From Improbicoccus devescovinae (GTDB lineage Bacteria; Bacillota; Clostridia; Oscillospirales; Acutalibacteraceae): 64,000 nt of DNA. Both the position numbers and the translations under genes were made by a program. The stretch's first letter is position 1, and each line of letters starts with the position of its first letter. This document shows positions 28,607-38,199 of the stretch, piece after piece. The notes under the pieces are model-generated. The model saw nothing but the letters and a program-made list of their open reading frames with translations. It did not search any database and was not told where the DNA came from. The stretch spans positions 479,076 to 543,075 of the forward strand of contig BSWA01000001.1 in NCBI GenBank assembly GCA_036245095.1. Direction: 5' to 3'.

Positions 28607-29443
28607 TAGATAGTATCTACACAAAATTTGACATTCTTAAATTAATGAAATAAACTTAAAAACTATGAATAATTTACAAAACAGACATGATTTAAAAAAC
28701 GAACAATGGCTTAAAATAGAACCGATAATCAAGAAATTAATCGGAACTTGGGGGGAAGCAACGCAAAAGATAATCAAACTTTTGTGAATGCCTGTTTTTG
28801 GATAACTCGAACAGGCGCACCATGGCGTGATTTGCCACCGCAATATGGCAAGTTTAACGCTGTTCATCGAAGGTATAAACGATGGTGTGATCGTGGAATT
28901 TGGGATTCGATTCTTGCTGAATTGATAGATGACCCAGATTTTGAATGGCTAATGATAGATGCGTCTCATGTCAAAATTCATCCACATGCAGCAGGAGCAA
29001 AGGGTGGAAACCAAGACATGGAGCGCACAAAAGGGGGCTCAATTCCAAAATTCACCTGGCTGTGGATGCGCATGGTATGCCGATCAAAACTACTATCACA
29101 GAAGGTACCAAAGCTGATTGCAAAATGGCTATCCCTCTCATTAAAGGGATAAAAGCTGAGAATTTACTTGCCGACAGAGGCTATGATAGCAATGAAATTG
29201 TTGAGTTTGCAAAAAAAATGTGGTATGAATGTAATTATCCCACCAAAAAAGAATCGGAAGATTCAACGAGAATATGATAAATACTTGTACAAGTTACGCC
29301 ATTTGGTTGAAAACGCTTTTTTAAAACTAAAACGACTTCGTGGTGTAGCCTCGCGTATGCAAAAACGACTTCTTCGTTTAGAGGAGCGGTCACGATTGCT
29401 TCAATTTTACAGTGGTTGAGGATTCTTGTGTAGACACTATCTA
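28607..29443 (+). mobile_element. type-D IS5/IS427-like element, copy 3
   Basis: TA flanks at 28607-28608 and 29442-29443. The left end reads GATAGTATCTACACAA, one base off consensus. It lies about 115 bp before tRNA-Arg. Confidence 0.88.
28664..29419 (+). pseudogene. IS427-type transposase of copy D3
   Basis: The start MNNLQNRHDLKNEQ (28664) is separated from 'GGSNAKDNQTFVNACFW' by an extra G in the G run near 28755. The frames join at ACAAAAGGGGGC by -1. Near 29215 one extra A (A8 instead of A7) breaks the C-terminal frame again before 'CGMNVIIPPKKN'. Two unplanned indels make activity unlikely. Confidence 0.75.
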
Positions 29444-29559
29444 AAATTCTGCGGTTAATACATAAAGCGATATTAATTATAATTATAAACTCGATTCTTA
29501 AAAAAATAATTTGACAATATTGAAAACATAAACTAGAATTAATTGACTAATTTAATTAT

Positions 29560-29634
29560 GCCCTCGTAGTTAAATGGACATAACGGGGTCCTCCTAAGAC
29601 TCAATTGTAGGTTCGATTCCTATCGAGGGTGCCA
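29560..29634 (+). tRNA. tRNA-Arg (CCT anticodon)
   Basis: Cloverleaf with acceptor GCCCTCG / CGAGGGT (one G:U), D-stem GTTA/TAAC, anticodon loop CTCCTAA (anticodon CCT, reading AGG), T-arm GTAGG-TTCGATT-CCTAT and encoded CCA. The foreign-looking gene region starts soon after its 3' end. Confidence 0.93.
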
Positions 29635-29861
29635 CAACATCTACCATTTATTGATAAGCTCAAGTTTTGAAGTAAGTAGATGGTTGGTTGTATGACTGGG
29701 AATGGCTATTTTACTGAGTTTTTAGGGTTAAGGGATTCGATATGACAAAAGTTGTAGTCCGGCAGCGTAGTTTTTTTACAGTCGATATTACACGAACATC
29801 CAGTTGCAGAGGACTATTTTTATAATTAAATTAAATTTATTATTAAAAGAGGTGGGATTTA

Positions 29862-31288
29862 ATGATATTTATTAAAAAAATTTTTTTAATTATCTTCATT
29901 TTAATTGTGTTCTGTTTTCAAAATAATTATATCAATTCACAATATAAGAATAATAATTTGAGAAATATAGAAAATATACAAAAAAATTTTTTTAGTTATT
30001 TTAATTTAAACCAGGAAATAACAAATTCTATGTATCAAAAAATATATACACAATTTTCAAAAAAATAAAAGAAAAATTTAATGAAAATTCAACTAAAAAT
30101 TTAAAGTCAATAATGTTAGAAATTTTTAATGATTTAAAAATTGACACACAATCCATAGAAAATAATGAGGACATACCAATTGGGAATAATGGGAATTTCC
30201 TATATGATCCAAAGACTGGAATAGGTCTTAACTCCTTTGAAGGTATAATTAATTGGAGATTTGGTCGCTTGAATTTAAAAGACTTAGTTGAAATTTCTGA
30301 TTATAATTATAATAATAATTCAAAAAGAAAAATTACTAAAAAATCAGAAATATATTATGCTAAATATCAAAATAAATGGCTTAATACCTTTGCTGTTCCA
30401 TTTTTTTATGATGAAAACAAAACAATAAATATTCAAGTTTTGGCCAGTCAATTCAATTGATTAGAATCACCGAGTCCAAATTTTTTAAATCCTATAAAAT
30501 ATTATCCGTATGATAATACTCAATGCCCGTATGGTGCAATGTCAGGTTTAATAGGACTAATATTTAGGGATGATCGTGAACGAAAAGGCCAATTACCACA
30601 TGTTCTTGACCATGTTTTAAATAATTTTATTTTAGATAATGGACAAAATTTTTTGAATAAATATCCAGAAGTTTATAAATTCTGTTATTTTATACCTCAA
30701 TATGTTTCTAACTTAAATGATTGAAAAAATTTAGATAAATATCTTAAGGAAAATTCAGATGAAATTTGTTTATGTTTTCAAAAAACAAAATGTGAATTAA
30801 ATGGCAAAGAATTTGTTCAAGTTTTTTGTGCGGCACCTGATCTTTCCAATATTCCACGTGATTTCAGTCTCAAATATAAATTATGTCAAAATATAGCCAC
30901 AACCCTTTTAAAAAATCAGTTATACGGTGTTGCTAAATTAGCGAATTTAGCATGTAAGACTACTAAATACAAAATAAACGTACATTTGTCACAAGTTGGC
31001 CAAGGTGTTTTTGACAATCATAAGCAAGTATTCAAAATTGCTCTAGCGCAGTATTTTGATACAATTAATGAATATAGCGTCGATACTTTGTTACACGTAA
31101 GTAAAAATTCATGGCAAGATTACGGTATAGAACCTAATTTAAAAACAAAAGCAACATATTTAAAAATTCCCGAATTTAGTGATATAATTCTTGCGAGAAA
31201 ACTACCTAATATTTATCAAAGAGTTGGAATTGAGAGCTTTATTGATATTGCAGATGTTAAAAAATGCAAAGTTGATAAAATTAATTAG
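29862..31288 (+). pseudogene. secreted macro-domain/PARG-like protein interrupted by two in-frame UGA codons and one frameshift
   Basis: AGAGGTGG and ATG 29862 open a signal peptide (KKIFLIIFILIVFCF). At 30059-30065 an A7 run is followed by TAA in frame 0, but a -1 shift continues without interruption. From there one frame stays open to 31288 except for TGA at 30458 (LASQFN-TGA-LESPSPNF) and TGA at 30722 (NLND-TGA-KNLDKY). Reading both as Trp gives about 475 residues. 'SQFN.LE', 'YPYDNTQCPYGAMSGLIGLIFRD' and 'KINVHLSQVGQGVFDNH' recall a macro/PARG-related family (from memory, moderate certainty). TGG is also used three or more times. Either the gene came from a UGA=Trp donor such as a mollicute, or it is a young pseudogene with two TGG-to-TGA changes. 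Confidence 0.6.
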
Positions 31289-31309
31289 TTAGGAAGAGAG
31301 GCTTTATCG

Positions 31310-31410
31310 GTGTCGACCTGTCAATGACTATAGACAGCATTTCGAATGGCACATGATTAATGCGTCTGATGTCAAAGTTCAAGTCATAGGAGCACAGTCC
31401 AAGGAGGAGG
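31310..31410 (+). mobile_element. diverged relic of an IS427-type transposase
   Basis: TTTCGAATGGCACATGATTA and ATGCGTCTGATGTCAAAGTT (31338-31378) parallel the D transposase segment encoding FEWLMIDASHVK, with many changes and stops. About 100 bp remain. Confidence 0.5.
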
Positions 31411-31418
31411 GAATTAAA

Positions 31419-31466
31419 ATGTTAAATAAATTTAAAAAACATCTAGCTTTGATAGTGGCTTGTTAA
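31419..31466 (+). pseudogene. signal-peptide stub cut by an IS
   Basis: GGAGGAGGG and ATG 31420 encode MLNKFKKHLALIVAC and then a TAA at the junction with A-type IS sequence. It looks like the start of a lost secreted or lipoprotein gene. Confidence 0.4.
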
Positions 31467-31887
31467 AGAAACCTTTAAAAAAATGATAAAAATCTTAGAA
31501 GTCGCTCACCAGATAAAAAAAGCTAGAGGAGGCCGAAAAAATAAGCTGTATGTGGAATAAATGGTTTTGATGCCTTTAGAATATCTAAGAGAGTACAGAA
31601 TCTATTTTTATATTGGTCCAAGCTGCGGAATATCAGAATCTTATGTATACAAAATTTCAAGGAATTCATAAATTCCATAAAAATTCAGATTACAAAATAC
31701 GAAAAAGAAAAAAATCGTGAAATTTCAAGTCAAAGAGTAAAAATTGAAAATGTTATTGGTTTTATCAAACGTTTTAAAATTTTATCTGAACGATACCGAA
31801 ATCGTAGAAAACGTTTTGGCTTAAATTTTAATTTAATTGCAGGTATATGCAATTTTGAACTGGTTGCTTAAGTTTCGCAATAGGTCT
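31466..31887 (+). mobile_element. chimeric A/F IS derivative without functional transposase
   Basis: Starts within the A transposase (KETFKKMIKI, VAHQIKKARGGRKNKL), carries the same internal deletion as the copies at 8640 and 44669 (ATACAAAATTTCAAGGAATT) plus a second short deletion shared only with the latter (ATTCAGATTACAAAATACG). It ends in a type-F end (TTTCGCAATAGGTCT). Confidence 0.65.
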
Positions 31888-31998
31888 ATTACGTATGATA
31901 GATACAGAAACAAGCGCAAACGCCATGGCTGTAGAATAACAACAATTTGCGGCTTACACAATATGGATTTAAAGGTTGCTTAATTTCTGGACAGGTCT
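31888..31998 (+). mobile_element. 3' fragment of another IS5-like element
   Basis: Encodes the last ~30 transposase residues ('DRYRNKRKRHGCRITTICGL') and ends TTTCTGGACAGGTCT followed by ATT. The end is related to, but distinct from, types A, B and F. Confidence 0.6.
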
Positions 31999-32124
31999 AT
32001 TATTTGTTTAAATTTCGAGGAAAAAGGAGCACAGAAACGTGTAACATACTGGTTGTGTATGAGCAGTTTCGAGCATTGCATTGACAATGAAATTTGCAAA
32101 AAGAATCAGTTTTAGGATGGATCT
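31999..32124. mobile_element. MITE-like element, copy 2 (left end lost)
   Basis: From about 32018 it matches the 145-bp MITE at 13393-13537 with scattered changes (GAGCAGTTTCGAGCA, AAATTTGCAAAAAGAATCAG) and ends AATCAGTTTTAGGATGGATCT. The left terminal repeat was replaced by the preceding IS end. Confidence 0.6.
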
Positions 32125-32469
32125 ACTTTTTCACCATTATAAATTACCCAATGTGATTATATATTATTTGTAAACTATTTTGAATCATGACCAAAAATTT
32201 AAAATTAATTGTAAAATTATTTATATATACATATAATAACCCTGTCTACTATCATTCCCAAAATATTATATTATAATAATCGTATAGATAAATTTGAAAA
32301 GATACAAGCACTGAATAATGAAAATTTTAAATTAATATCAGGTTTATATAATTTTAAATTAAAATCAGATTAATATTGGGATAAAAATTAAATTAAGAGA
32401 TAAGTCTATTAAATATAATGCTGGTTAAATGTTTAATTTATTAAATTTTATTTAAGGATTTTATGTAAA

Positions 32470-34341
32470 TTGTCTACAATTAAAGTTTTAGAAAATCATG
32501 TTATAAGTCTTGTGGCTGCTGGCGAGGCCGTTGATAGGCCATGCTCGGCTGTGAAGGAATTAGTCGAGAATTCTATAGATGCTAAGGCTAAAAAAATCAT
32601 TGTCTCTTTGGTAGAGGGCGGTATGAAATCTATTAATGTAATTGATAACGGGTGCGGAATTAAAAGAAATAATATAAAAGTTGCTTTTTTAAATCATGCT
32701 ACAAGTAAAATTTCTAGTAAATGTGATTTAGAAAATATCGCTACTCTTGGGTTCCGAGGCGAAGCTTTGGCTGCAATAAGTGCTGTTTCTAAAATAGACA
32801 TTAAGACATATAATCAAACCGATTCAATTGGAACTCATTATAGAATATATGAAGGAAATGTAAATAATAGTAAAAATTTTTTAAAAGATTTCGCTGGCCC
32901 TGTAGGCACAAATATAGAAGTCAGAGATCTATTTTATAATGTTCCAGTACGAATAAAATTTCTTAAAAAAAACGTTATCGAAGGAAATTTAGTTTCAAAT
33001 ATTATAAATAAATTAGCGTTGTCTCATCCTGAAATTATGATGATATTCATAAAAAATCATAAAGAAGTTCTGCGAAGTGTTGGAGATAACAACATAGATT
33101 CTGTTATCCTGCAAATTTTAGGACGAGATTTTCTTAATAATTCTTTGAATATTAATTATAATTTTAATAATATAATCGTAAAGGGCAGAGTTACATTACC
33201 AATAGGAGCTAAATCAAATAAACTTGATCAGCATTTTTTTATTAATGGTAGATGCGTAAAAATTCCTATAGCTTCGCAGGCATTAACCGAGAGCTTTAAA
33301 AACGAAATTCCTATCGGTCGGTATCCAGCATGTGTATTGCATATAACAGTAGCATTTAATTCTGTTGATGTAAACGTTCATCCAACTAAAAATGAAGTTC
33401 GCTTTGCTAATGAGAAGCCTATTTTTGAGGCTATTTATTATGGGATAAAATCAGCTCTTATGAATAATAATAAAAAATTTGTAAACTTCAACTTTGAAAA
33501 AGAAATTAATAATTTTAAAAACAGTAATGAGTTGAATCAAATTTCTCTAAAAAATAACATTGACCCTTTAAGAATAAGTGAGTTGACAATAGACGAAACC
33601 ATGAAATTAAATAAGTCGCCTCTTGAACAAATGCAGAAATTATCAGAGTCAATTGGATTCTCTGCAACAAAAATTCCTAAATTAAACGAATTTCCTATTA
33701 AAAAAAAAGTTGAAATAAGAAAATCTAAAAGTTTGGAAGATAATAATTTAATATTTAATAATATTGTGCAAGTAAAACAAAATTATAAAATAATAGGGGA
33801 AATTTTTAGCCATTATTTATTAGTACAAAAAAATGAAAGTTTAATTTTAATAGATAAACACGCTGCTCATGAACGAATTATATATGAATATATAAAATCT
33901 AGAAATCAAAATTTAAATACACAAAGATTAATTTCTGTAGTTACTATTTCGGTCAGCCAAACTGAATATAATACGTTAAACGCTAATATGAAAATTTTAA
34001 AAGATCTGGGTTATGAAATCGAAGAATTCGGATTTAATAAAATTTTAATAAGAGAAATCCCGATGTATCTAGAAATATGTGATATTAAAAGTTCAATACA
34101 AGAAATATGTTCATATATTATAAATAATAAAAATAATTTAGACACTGTAAAAATAAATATGCTATATGCTAGCATAGCGTGTAAATCTGCCATAAAATCC
34201 GGAAAATTAAGCACGATTACTCAAATGAATTCTCTTGTTTCAACTTTAGAAGCTTCCCCGGAAATCATGAGATGTCCTCATGGTAGACCAATTTTTGTAG
34301 TTTTGTATAAAAAAGACATTGATAAATATTTTTTGAGATGA
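32470..34341 (+). CDS. mutL: DNA mismatch repair protein MutL
   Basis: The 623-residue protein has the GHKL ATPase N-terminus: 'AAGEAVDRPCSAVKELVENSIDA', 'DNGCGI', 'ATSKI', 'TLGFRGEALAAISAV' and 'GTNIEVRDLFYNVPVR'. The C-terminal dimerisation/nuclease part has 'IDKHAAHERIIYEY', 'ACKSAIKSG' and 'CPHGRPIF'. The linker (about residues 340-430) is Asn/Lys-rich. MutL couples mismatch recognition by MutS to strand removal. The start is taken as TTG 32470; an ATG seven bases earlier is followed at once by TAA, so a normal ATG start may have been lost. MutS is not in the window. Confidence 0.94.
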   Translation: MSTIKVLENHVISLVAAGEAVDRPCSAVKELVENSIDAKAKKIIVSLVEGGMKSINVIDNGCGIKRNNIKVAFLNHATSKISSKCDLENIATLGFRGEALAAISAVSKIDIKTYNQTDSIGTHYRIYEGNVNNSKNFLKDFAGPVGTNIEVRDLFYNVPVRIKFLKKNVIEGNLVSNIINKLALSHPEIMMIFIKNHKEVLRSVGDNNIDSVILQILGRDFLNNSLNINYNFNNIIVKGRVTLPIGAKSNKLDQHFFINGRCVKIPIASQALTESFKNEIPIGRYPACVLHITVAFNSVDVNVHPTKNEVRFANEKPIFEAIYYGIKSALMNNNKKFVNFNFEKEINNFKNSNELNQISLKNNIDPLRISELTIDETMKLNKSPLEQMQKLSESIGFSATKIPKLNEFPIKKKVEIRKSKSLEDNNLIFNNIVQVKQNYKIIGEIFSHYLLVQKNESLILIDKHAAHERIIYEYIKSRNQNLNTQRLISVVTISVSQTEYNTLNANMKILKDLGYEIEEFGFNKILIREIPMYLEICDIKSSIQEICSYIINNKNNLDTVKINMLYASIACKSAIKSGKLSTITQMNSLVSTLEASPEIMRCPHGRPIFVVLYKKDIDKYFLR

Positions 34342-34466
34342 AAGATTAATATAAATTAAGAACCTGTCTAAAACTATATCGTCTAATAAAAATCCAACAA
34401 AATCTAAATTTAATTTTAATTTGTACCCAGAGTCGTATTAAAAACTTTTGGATGTGCCATAATAAT

Positions 34467-35349
34467 AAACTTCTTTCCAAACTTAAAAAATAAGTTAGAA
34501 TATGAAATATGTAACAAAAAAATTAGAAGCCTCACAGGAGTCAAAAAAGAAACCTTTAAAAAATGATAGAAATCGTAGAAGTCGCTCACCAGATAAAAAA
34601 AGCTAGAGGAGGCCGAAAAAATAAGCTGTCTATGGAAGAAATAGTTTTGATGACTTTTTAGAATATCTAAGAGAGCACAGAACCTATTTTCATATTGACG
34701 TAAACTACGGAATATCAGAATCTTATGTATACAAAATTATTAAGTGAGTGGAGGACACATTTGTAAAGAACGGAAATTTCGCGCTTCAAAAAAGTGATGT
34801 AGAATATGAAGTAATTTTAATTGATGCTTCTGAAACTCCAACCGAACGGCCAAAAAAAAACAGAAAAAAGAATGGGCAAAAAATAAAAAATCGAAAAAAC
34901 AAACAGAAAAAATATTATTTTGTCAAGAAAAAACGGCACACTTTAAAATTTCAAGTAGTTGCAGACAAAAAAACAGGTCAAGTAATTTGCATAAATTTCG
35001 CTAATGGTAAAAAACACGATTTCAAACTTTTTAAAGAATCCAAACTTAGCATAAATAGCAAGATAAAAATACCGGCAGATACAGGTTTTCAAGGGACTCA
35101 CAAATTCCATAAAAATTCAGAAATTCCAAAAAAGAAAACTAAAAGACATCCGCTTACAAATCCAGAAAAAGAAAAAAATCGTGAAATTTCAAGTCAAAGA
35201 GTTTCAAATAGCATTCTATTGGATTTATCAAACGTTTTAAAATTTTATCCGAACGATACCGAAATCGTAGAAAACGTTTTAGTCTCCTGTGTAATTTGAT
35301 CTCCGATATTTGTAATTTTGATCTGATTGTTTAGTTTGGAAAGAAGTCT
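34467..35349 (+). mobile_element. type-A IS, copy 2 (most complete, 883 bp)
   Basis: Ends AAACTTCTTTCCAAACTT and (inward) AGACTTCTTTCCAAACTA, flanked by a perfect AAT duplication (34464-34466, 35350-35352). The best reference copy for the A type in this window. Confidence 0.88.
34502..35330 (+). pseudogene. type-A transposase (multiple small frameshifts)
   Basis: Reading through indels gives KKLEASQESKK..., 'VAHQIKKARGGRKNKLSMEE', 'IDASETPTERPKKNRKK', 'KKKRHTLKFQVVADKKTGQV', 'ADTGFQGTHKFHKNSE' and 'KRFSLLCNLISDICNFD'. The longest open stretch is 34748-35299. Breaks occur near the start, near 34640 and near 35210. The family is IS5-type DDE_Tnp_4 with an N-terminal HTH. Confidence 0.78.
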
Positions 35350-35550
35350 AATATTCTTAAATATTTTGTGATAATGCAAAAAATAGTTTAGACTTTGGAA
35401 TTAGAAAATTTATTTATTTTGTACAAAATATATAAAAAAATATGTCTAATTAATCGATTTTTTGTTTTATATGTTGCAAATATATATAAATATTATAGAA
35501 TGTCGTCACTGTTGAGAAATATTATGTATTTTTTTGTAAGGAGTGTGACT

Positions 35551-37821
35551 ATGTTTATGAAAATTCTCAAAAAAACTCTTGTGTATTTTATGGTAGTAAG
35601 TTTTGTGTTATTTAATTTTTTTGGAGTCGTTTTGGCAGCCGGAACTACTGTTAGCCGGCAAACAAGTGTTGCTGAACCAGGGTCGGGCATGGCTGTTTAT
35701 TTAAGTAATATATTTAAAAAAACTGACGAAGGAGGGATAGCTATAGGTGGTTCTGATCCTGATGCAGAAACAACTAGGCAAACAAAAGCAACAAAAGCGA
35801 CAAAAGACTCATCGACGGCAATCTCAACATCGAAAGTTTTTTTCGGTGGCAATGAATACTGGGTTGTATCGAATGAAGAAGAAACTGGTGAATCAACAAA
35901 TACAACAAATAATTATTTGTATTTATTAGCTGCTCGGCCCTATGTAAGTTTTCCGTTTTATCCGGACCCGGTCGAGTCAAGTCGGCAAGTAAGAACTGAA
36001 GAGCAAATTAAACCTAGAAATAGTTATAATTATGGCAATAAACTAAGTTCTATTTGTAAATATTTTACAGATAAAGCGAGCACAGTCGGGCCTGACAGTG
36101 AAAATGGCGATGTAACACGACCAAGCACGGAGGCTGTCCCGCCAGGATACAACGCAGCTGATTGGTCGGGATCAAAACTAATAGGCGATGCGTTGAAAAG
36201 CTTTACCGGCCAAGATCTTAAAAATTTCTATCTTGATTTTTTTAAAAATAACCGAGACCGTGATTGGAATTTAGCAATAGACACTGCGGTGAAAACCAAT
36301 ATGTATCCGGCGTCTAATGATACTGATCTAAATTTTACCACGCCGTCGACAACAACTTATGAAGGGAAATTTTGGCTCCCAAGTGTTTTAAAAGGAACTA
36401 ACGATTCTTACTCATTAAGTATAGACCCAAATAATGATGGTGACTTTAAACCAGATCTAAGAGCAAACATAAGTACTGAAAATACAAATTTGTCAATCCC
36501 GCGTGCCTACTGGTCTTCAACTGCAGGAAGAACAAGAACTCAAAGTAGTGATCGGGCTTCTAATCATGCGTTATATAATAAATCTGCCCAAAATCCTAAC
36601 AGCATTGGAGACGTTAAAGTTGGCATGTTGCAAGACGTGTTCCCTGCCTGTAGAATTAACTTGGCTGATGTAGTTTATGCAGATTCACTAGATTCAGATT
36701 CTAAGGTAAATACCGAAAACTTTAGCATCAAAACTCCTAGCGACGGCTTGGCCGAATTGACGGAAGATTCCGCAGAAAATGTGAATAAAAACGTAGTTTT
36801 GACTGTGAAATCCGAAGATGTTACGAGTAAGACCAATGCGATAGAAAGTTCATTGGATGAAACAGGGGCATTAATTATAACACCGGTTACATCCACATTA
36901 AAGACAAACGAATATCTTGGGTTAATAATTGATTCGGGTAGCAAAATCGCATTTATAAATGGTAATTTATACAAATCTTCAGATAGCACAAAGTATACAA
37001 TCCCGAGCGAAATTTTAGATAAATTTGGTGAAAATATAAAAATACAAATTCATGCCTGTGAAGATAATACAAATTCAATGTATGCTTCAGAAACGGGTTC
37101 TGAAACCCGAAAACGAGATGCTGAAACTTATGAAGTAGATGATTATAAAATTCGTTATGCAAGACATCTGGCAGACATAGAATTAGCTGAAGATACCTCA
37201 ATTGGCGAAAGTTCTGATTATGCAGAAAGTGAGGAAAGTAATATTGACGAATATACTTTTAATAAAACAGATCCAGCAAGCGGAGTAATTGTAAAATCAA
37301 AAGGCTTCCCATCGGATTCCTTATTAAATGTAACAACAGCTACGAAAGCCGACCAATTAAGTGAATATTTTGAATTTGTCAAAAATAATATAGACAATCC
37401 AGAACACGTTGAAAATTATACAATATACAGTATTGCAGTTCAAATAAAAAAAGCAACAACCGGCGACTCTGATTCTATTGAATATGAAAACGTAGGAAAT
37501 TTTGAATCAACCTATGGAGAAGCAGAGGTATGGCTTCCAGTTCCTGAAGGCTATACAAAATCGAATCTGCAAGCCCGATTTATATCAACCGAGGAAGACA
37601 CAGTCAAACCCGGGACCATTGAAAAAATAGGAGACAAAGAATATTATGTATTTAAAACCACGCATTTCAGCCCATATGGACTTCTAGACTTAAAAGATTC
37701 CTATTATTACCCACAGACAGGCCAAAAACTAATTGGGACATATTTAATAACAGCCACTTCCACGTTAATGGCCACTTTAGTAATTTTAACCAAAAACAGA
37801 ACTAAAAAAAGAGTATTTTAA
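35551..37821 (+). CDS. large surface protein with sortase-type C-terminal signal
   Basis: Start ATG 35551, with AAGGAG 7 nt upstream; the upstream open frame is not needed. A signal peptide ('ILKKTLVYFMVVSFVLFNFF...VLAA') leads a ~756-residue protein. The middle (about 290-370) has 'FWLPSVLKG', 'AYWSSTAGRTRT' and 'DVFPACRINLADVVYA', resembling the W-L-P-S...R-P-A-x-N-L pattern of clostridial DUF6273-type surface domains. The end carries YYYPQTGQKLIG, a hydrophobic helix (TYLITATSTLMATLVIL) and basic KNRTKKR, the layout of a sortase signal with PQTG replacing LPxTG. No sortase gene is visible. The last 463 bp are included in a tandem duplication. Confidence 0.78.
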   Translation: MFMKILKKTLVYFMVVSFVLFNFFGVVLAAGTTVSRQTSVAEPGSGMAVYLSNIFKKTDEGGIAIGGSDPDAETTRQTKATKATKDSSTAISTSKVFFGGNEYWVVSNEEETGESTNTTNNYLYLLAARPYVSFPFYPDPVESSRQVRTEEQIKPRNSYNYGNKLSSICKYFTDKASTVGPDSENGDVTRPSTEAVPPGYNAADWSGSKLIGDALKSFTGQDLKNFYLDFFKNNRDRDWNLAIDTAVKTNMYPASNDTDLNFTTPSTTTYEGKFWLPSVLKGTNDSYSLSIDPNNDGDFKPDLRANISTENTNLSIPRAYWSSTAGRTRTQSSDRASNHALYNKSAQNPNSIGDVKVGMLQDVFPACRINLADVVYADSLDSDSKVNTENFSIKTPSDGLAELTEDSAENVNKNVVLTVKSEDVTSKTNAIESSLDETGALIITPVTSTLKTNEYLGLIIDSGSKIAFINGNLYKSSDSTKYTIPSEILDKFGENIKIQIHACEDNTNSMYASETGSETRKRDAETYEVDDYKIRYARHLADIELAEDTSIGESSDYAESEESNIDEYTFNKTDPASGVIVKSKGFPSDSLLNVTTATKADQLSEYFEFVKNNIDNPEHVENYTIYSIAVQIKKATTGDSDSIEYENVGNFESTYGEAEVWLPVPEGYTKSNLQARFISTEEDTVKPGTIEKIGDKEYYVFKTTHFSPYGLLDLKDSYYYPQTGQKLIGTYLITATSTLMATLVILTKNRTKKRVF

Positions 37822-37850
37822 TTACAAATTACTCAAAATTTAAATCTAAC

Positions 37851-37887
37851 ACTTGAGAGCATTTAGAATTAGCTCTCAAGTTTTTTT
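37851..37887 (+). terminator. rho-independent terminator of the surface-protein gene
   Basis: ACTTGAGAGC and GCTCTCAAGT form a perfect 10-bp stem around an 11-nt loop, followed by TTTTTTT. An identical copy lies at 38692-38728 in the duplicated unit. Confidence 0.9.
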
Positions 37888-37940
37888 ATTTAATTTATTT
37901 CGGAACTAAATTAGACCTCGTTTACTTTCAAAAACACCGC

Positions 37941-37994
37941 AGCCGAATACGTAGGATGATTTTTCGTACGTCTAACCATCAAGCTTCGGCTATT
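37941..37994. other. two-stem structured element
   Basis: GCCGAA and TTCGGC form an outer stem, and TACGTA/TACGT an inner one (GATTTTTCG loop region). It stands out for dyad symmetry in the intergenic region and lies 50-100 bp beyond the stop of the minus-strand gene (second copy at 38782-38835). It may serve as that gene's terminator or RNA 3' structure. Confidence 0.4.
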
Positions 37995-38199
37995 CACATT
38001 TCGAATTTTATAATGCGGAATTGGCTCATTTTTTAAAAATATCTATTTATTTAAAACTATTATTTTTAAAACAATTTTATTAATAACTTTTTTCAATGTT
38101 TTATAAACAGGTTTATCAGGATAGAATTCGCATGATTCTACTTTCAAAGATATTCCTTGTTTTAATAATAATTCGCATTCGGTACTCGAATATCCGCTT

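Larger units (their letters stand above)
37359..38199. repeat. tandem duplication, unit 1 (841 bp)
   Basis: Starts in the 3' part of the surface-protein gene (AAGTGAATATTTTGAATTTG) and ends in what corresponds to the 3' end of the facing gene (CGAATATCCGCTT). It is repeated with no difference I could find at 38200-39040. A TTA is shared at the junctions. Confidence 0.93.

Noticed and set aside
30539..30724. Separate small genes inside 30113-31288
   Set aside because: All lie in the same frame and are parts of one gene separated only by UGA codons.
35395..35550. Longer N-terminus of the surface protein starting at 35395
   Set aside because: The signal peptide and AAGGAG place the start at ATG 35551; the upstream part would put a signal peptide at residue 55.
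36953..37201. Minus-strand open frames within the surface-protein gene
   Set aside because: No ribosome site or recognisable domain; shadows of the long plus-strand gene.
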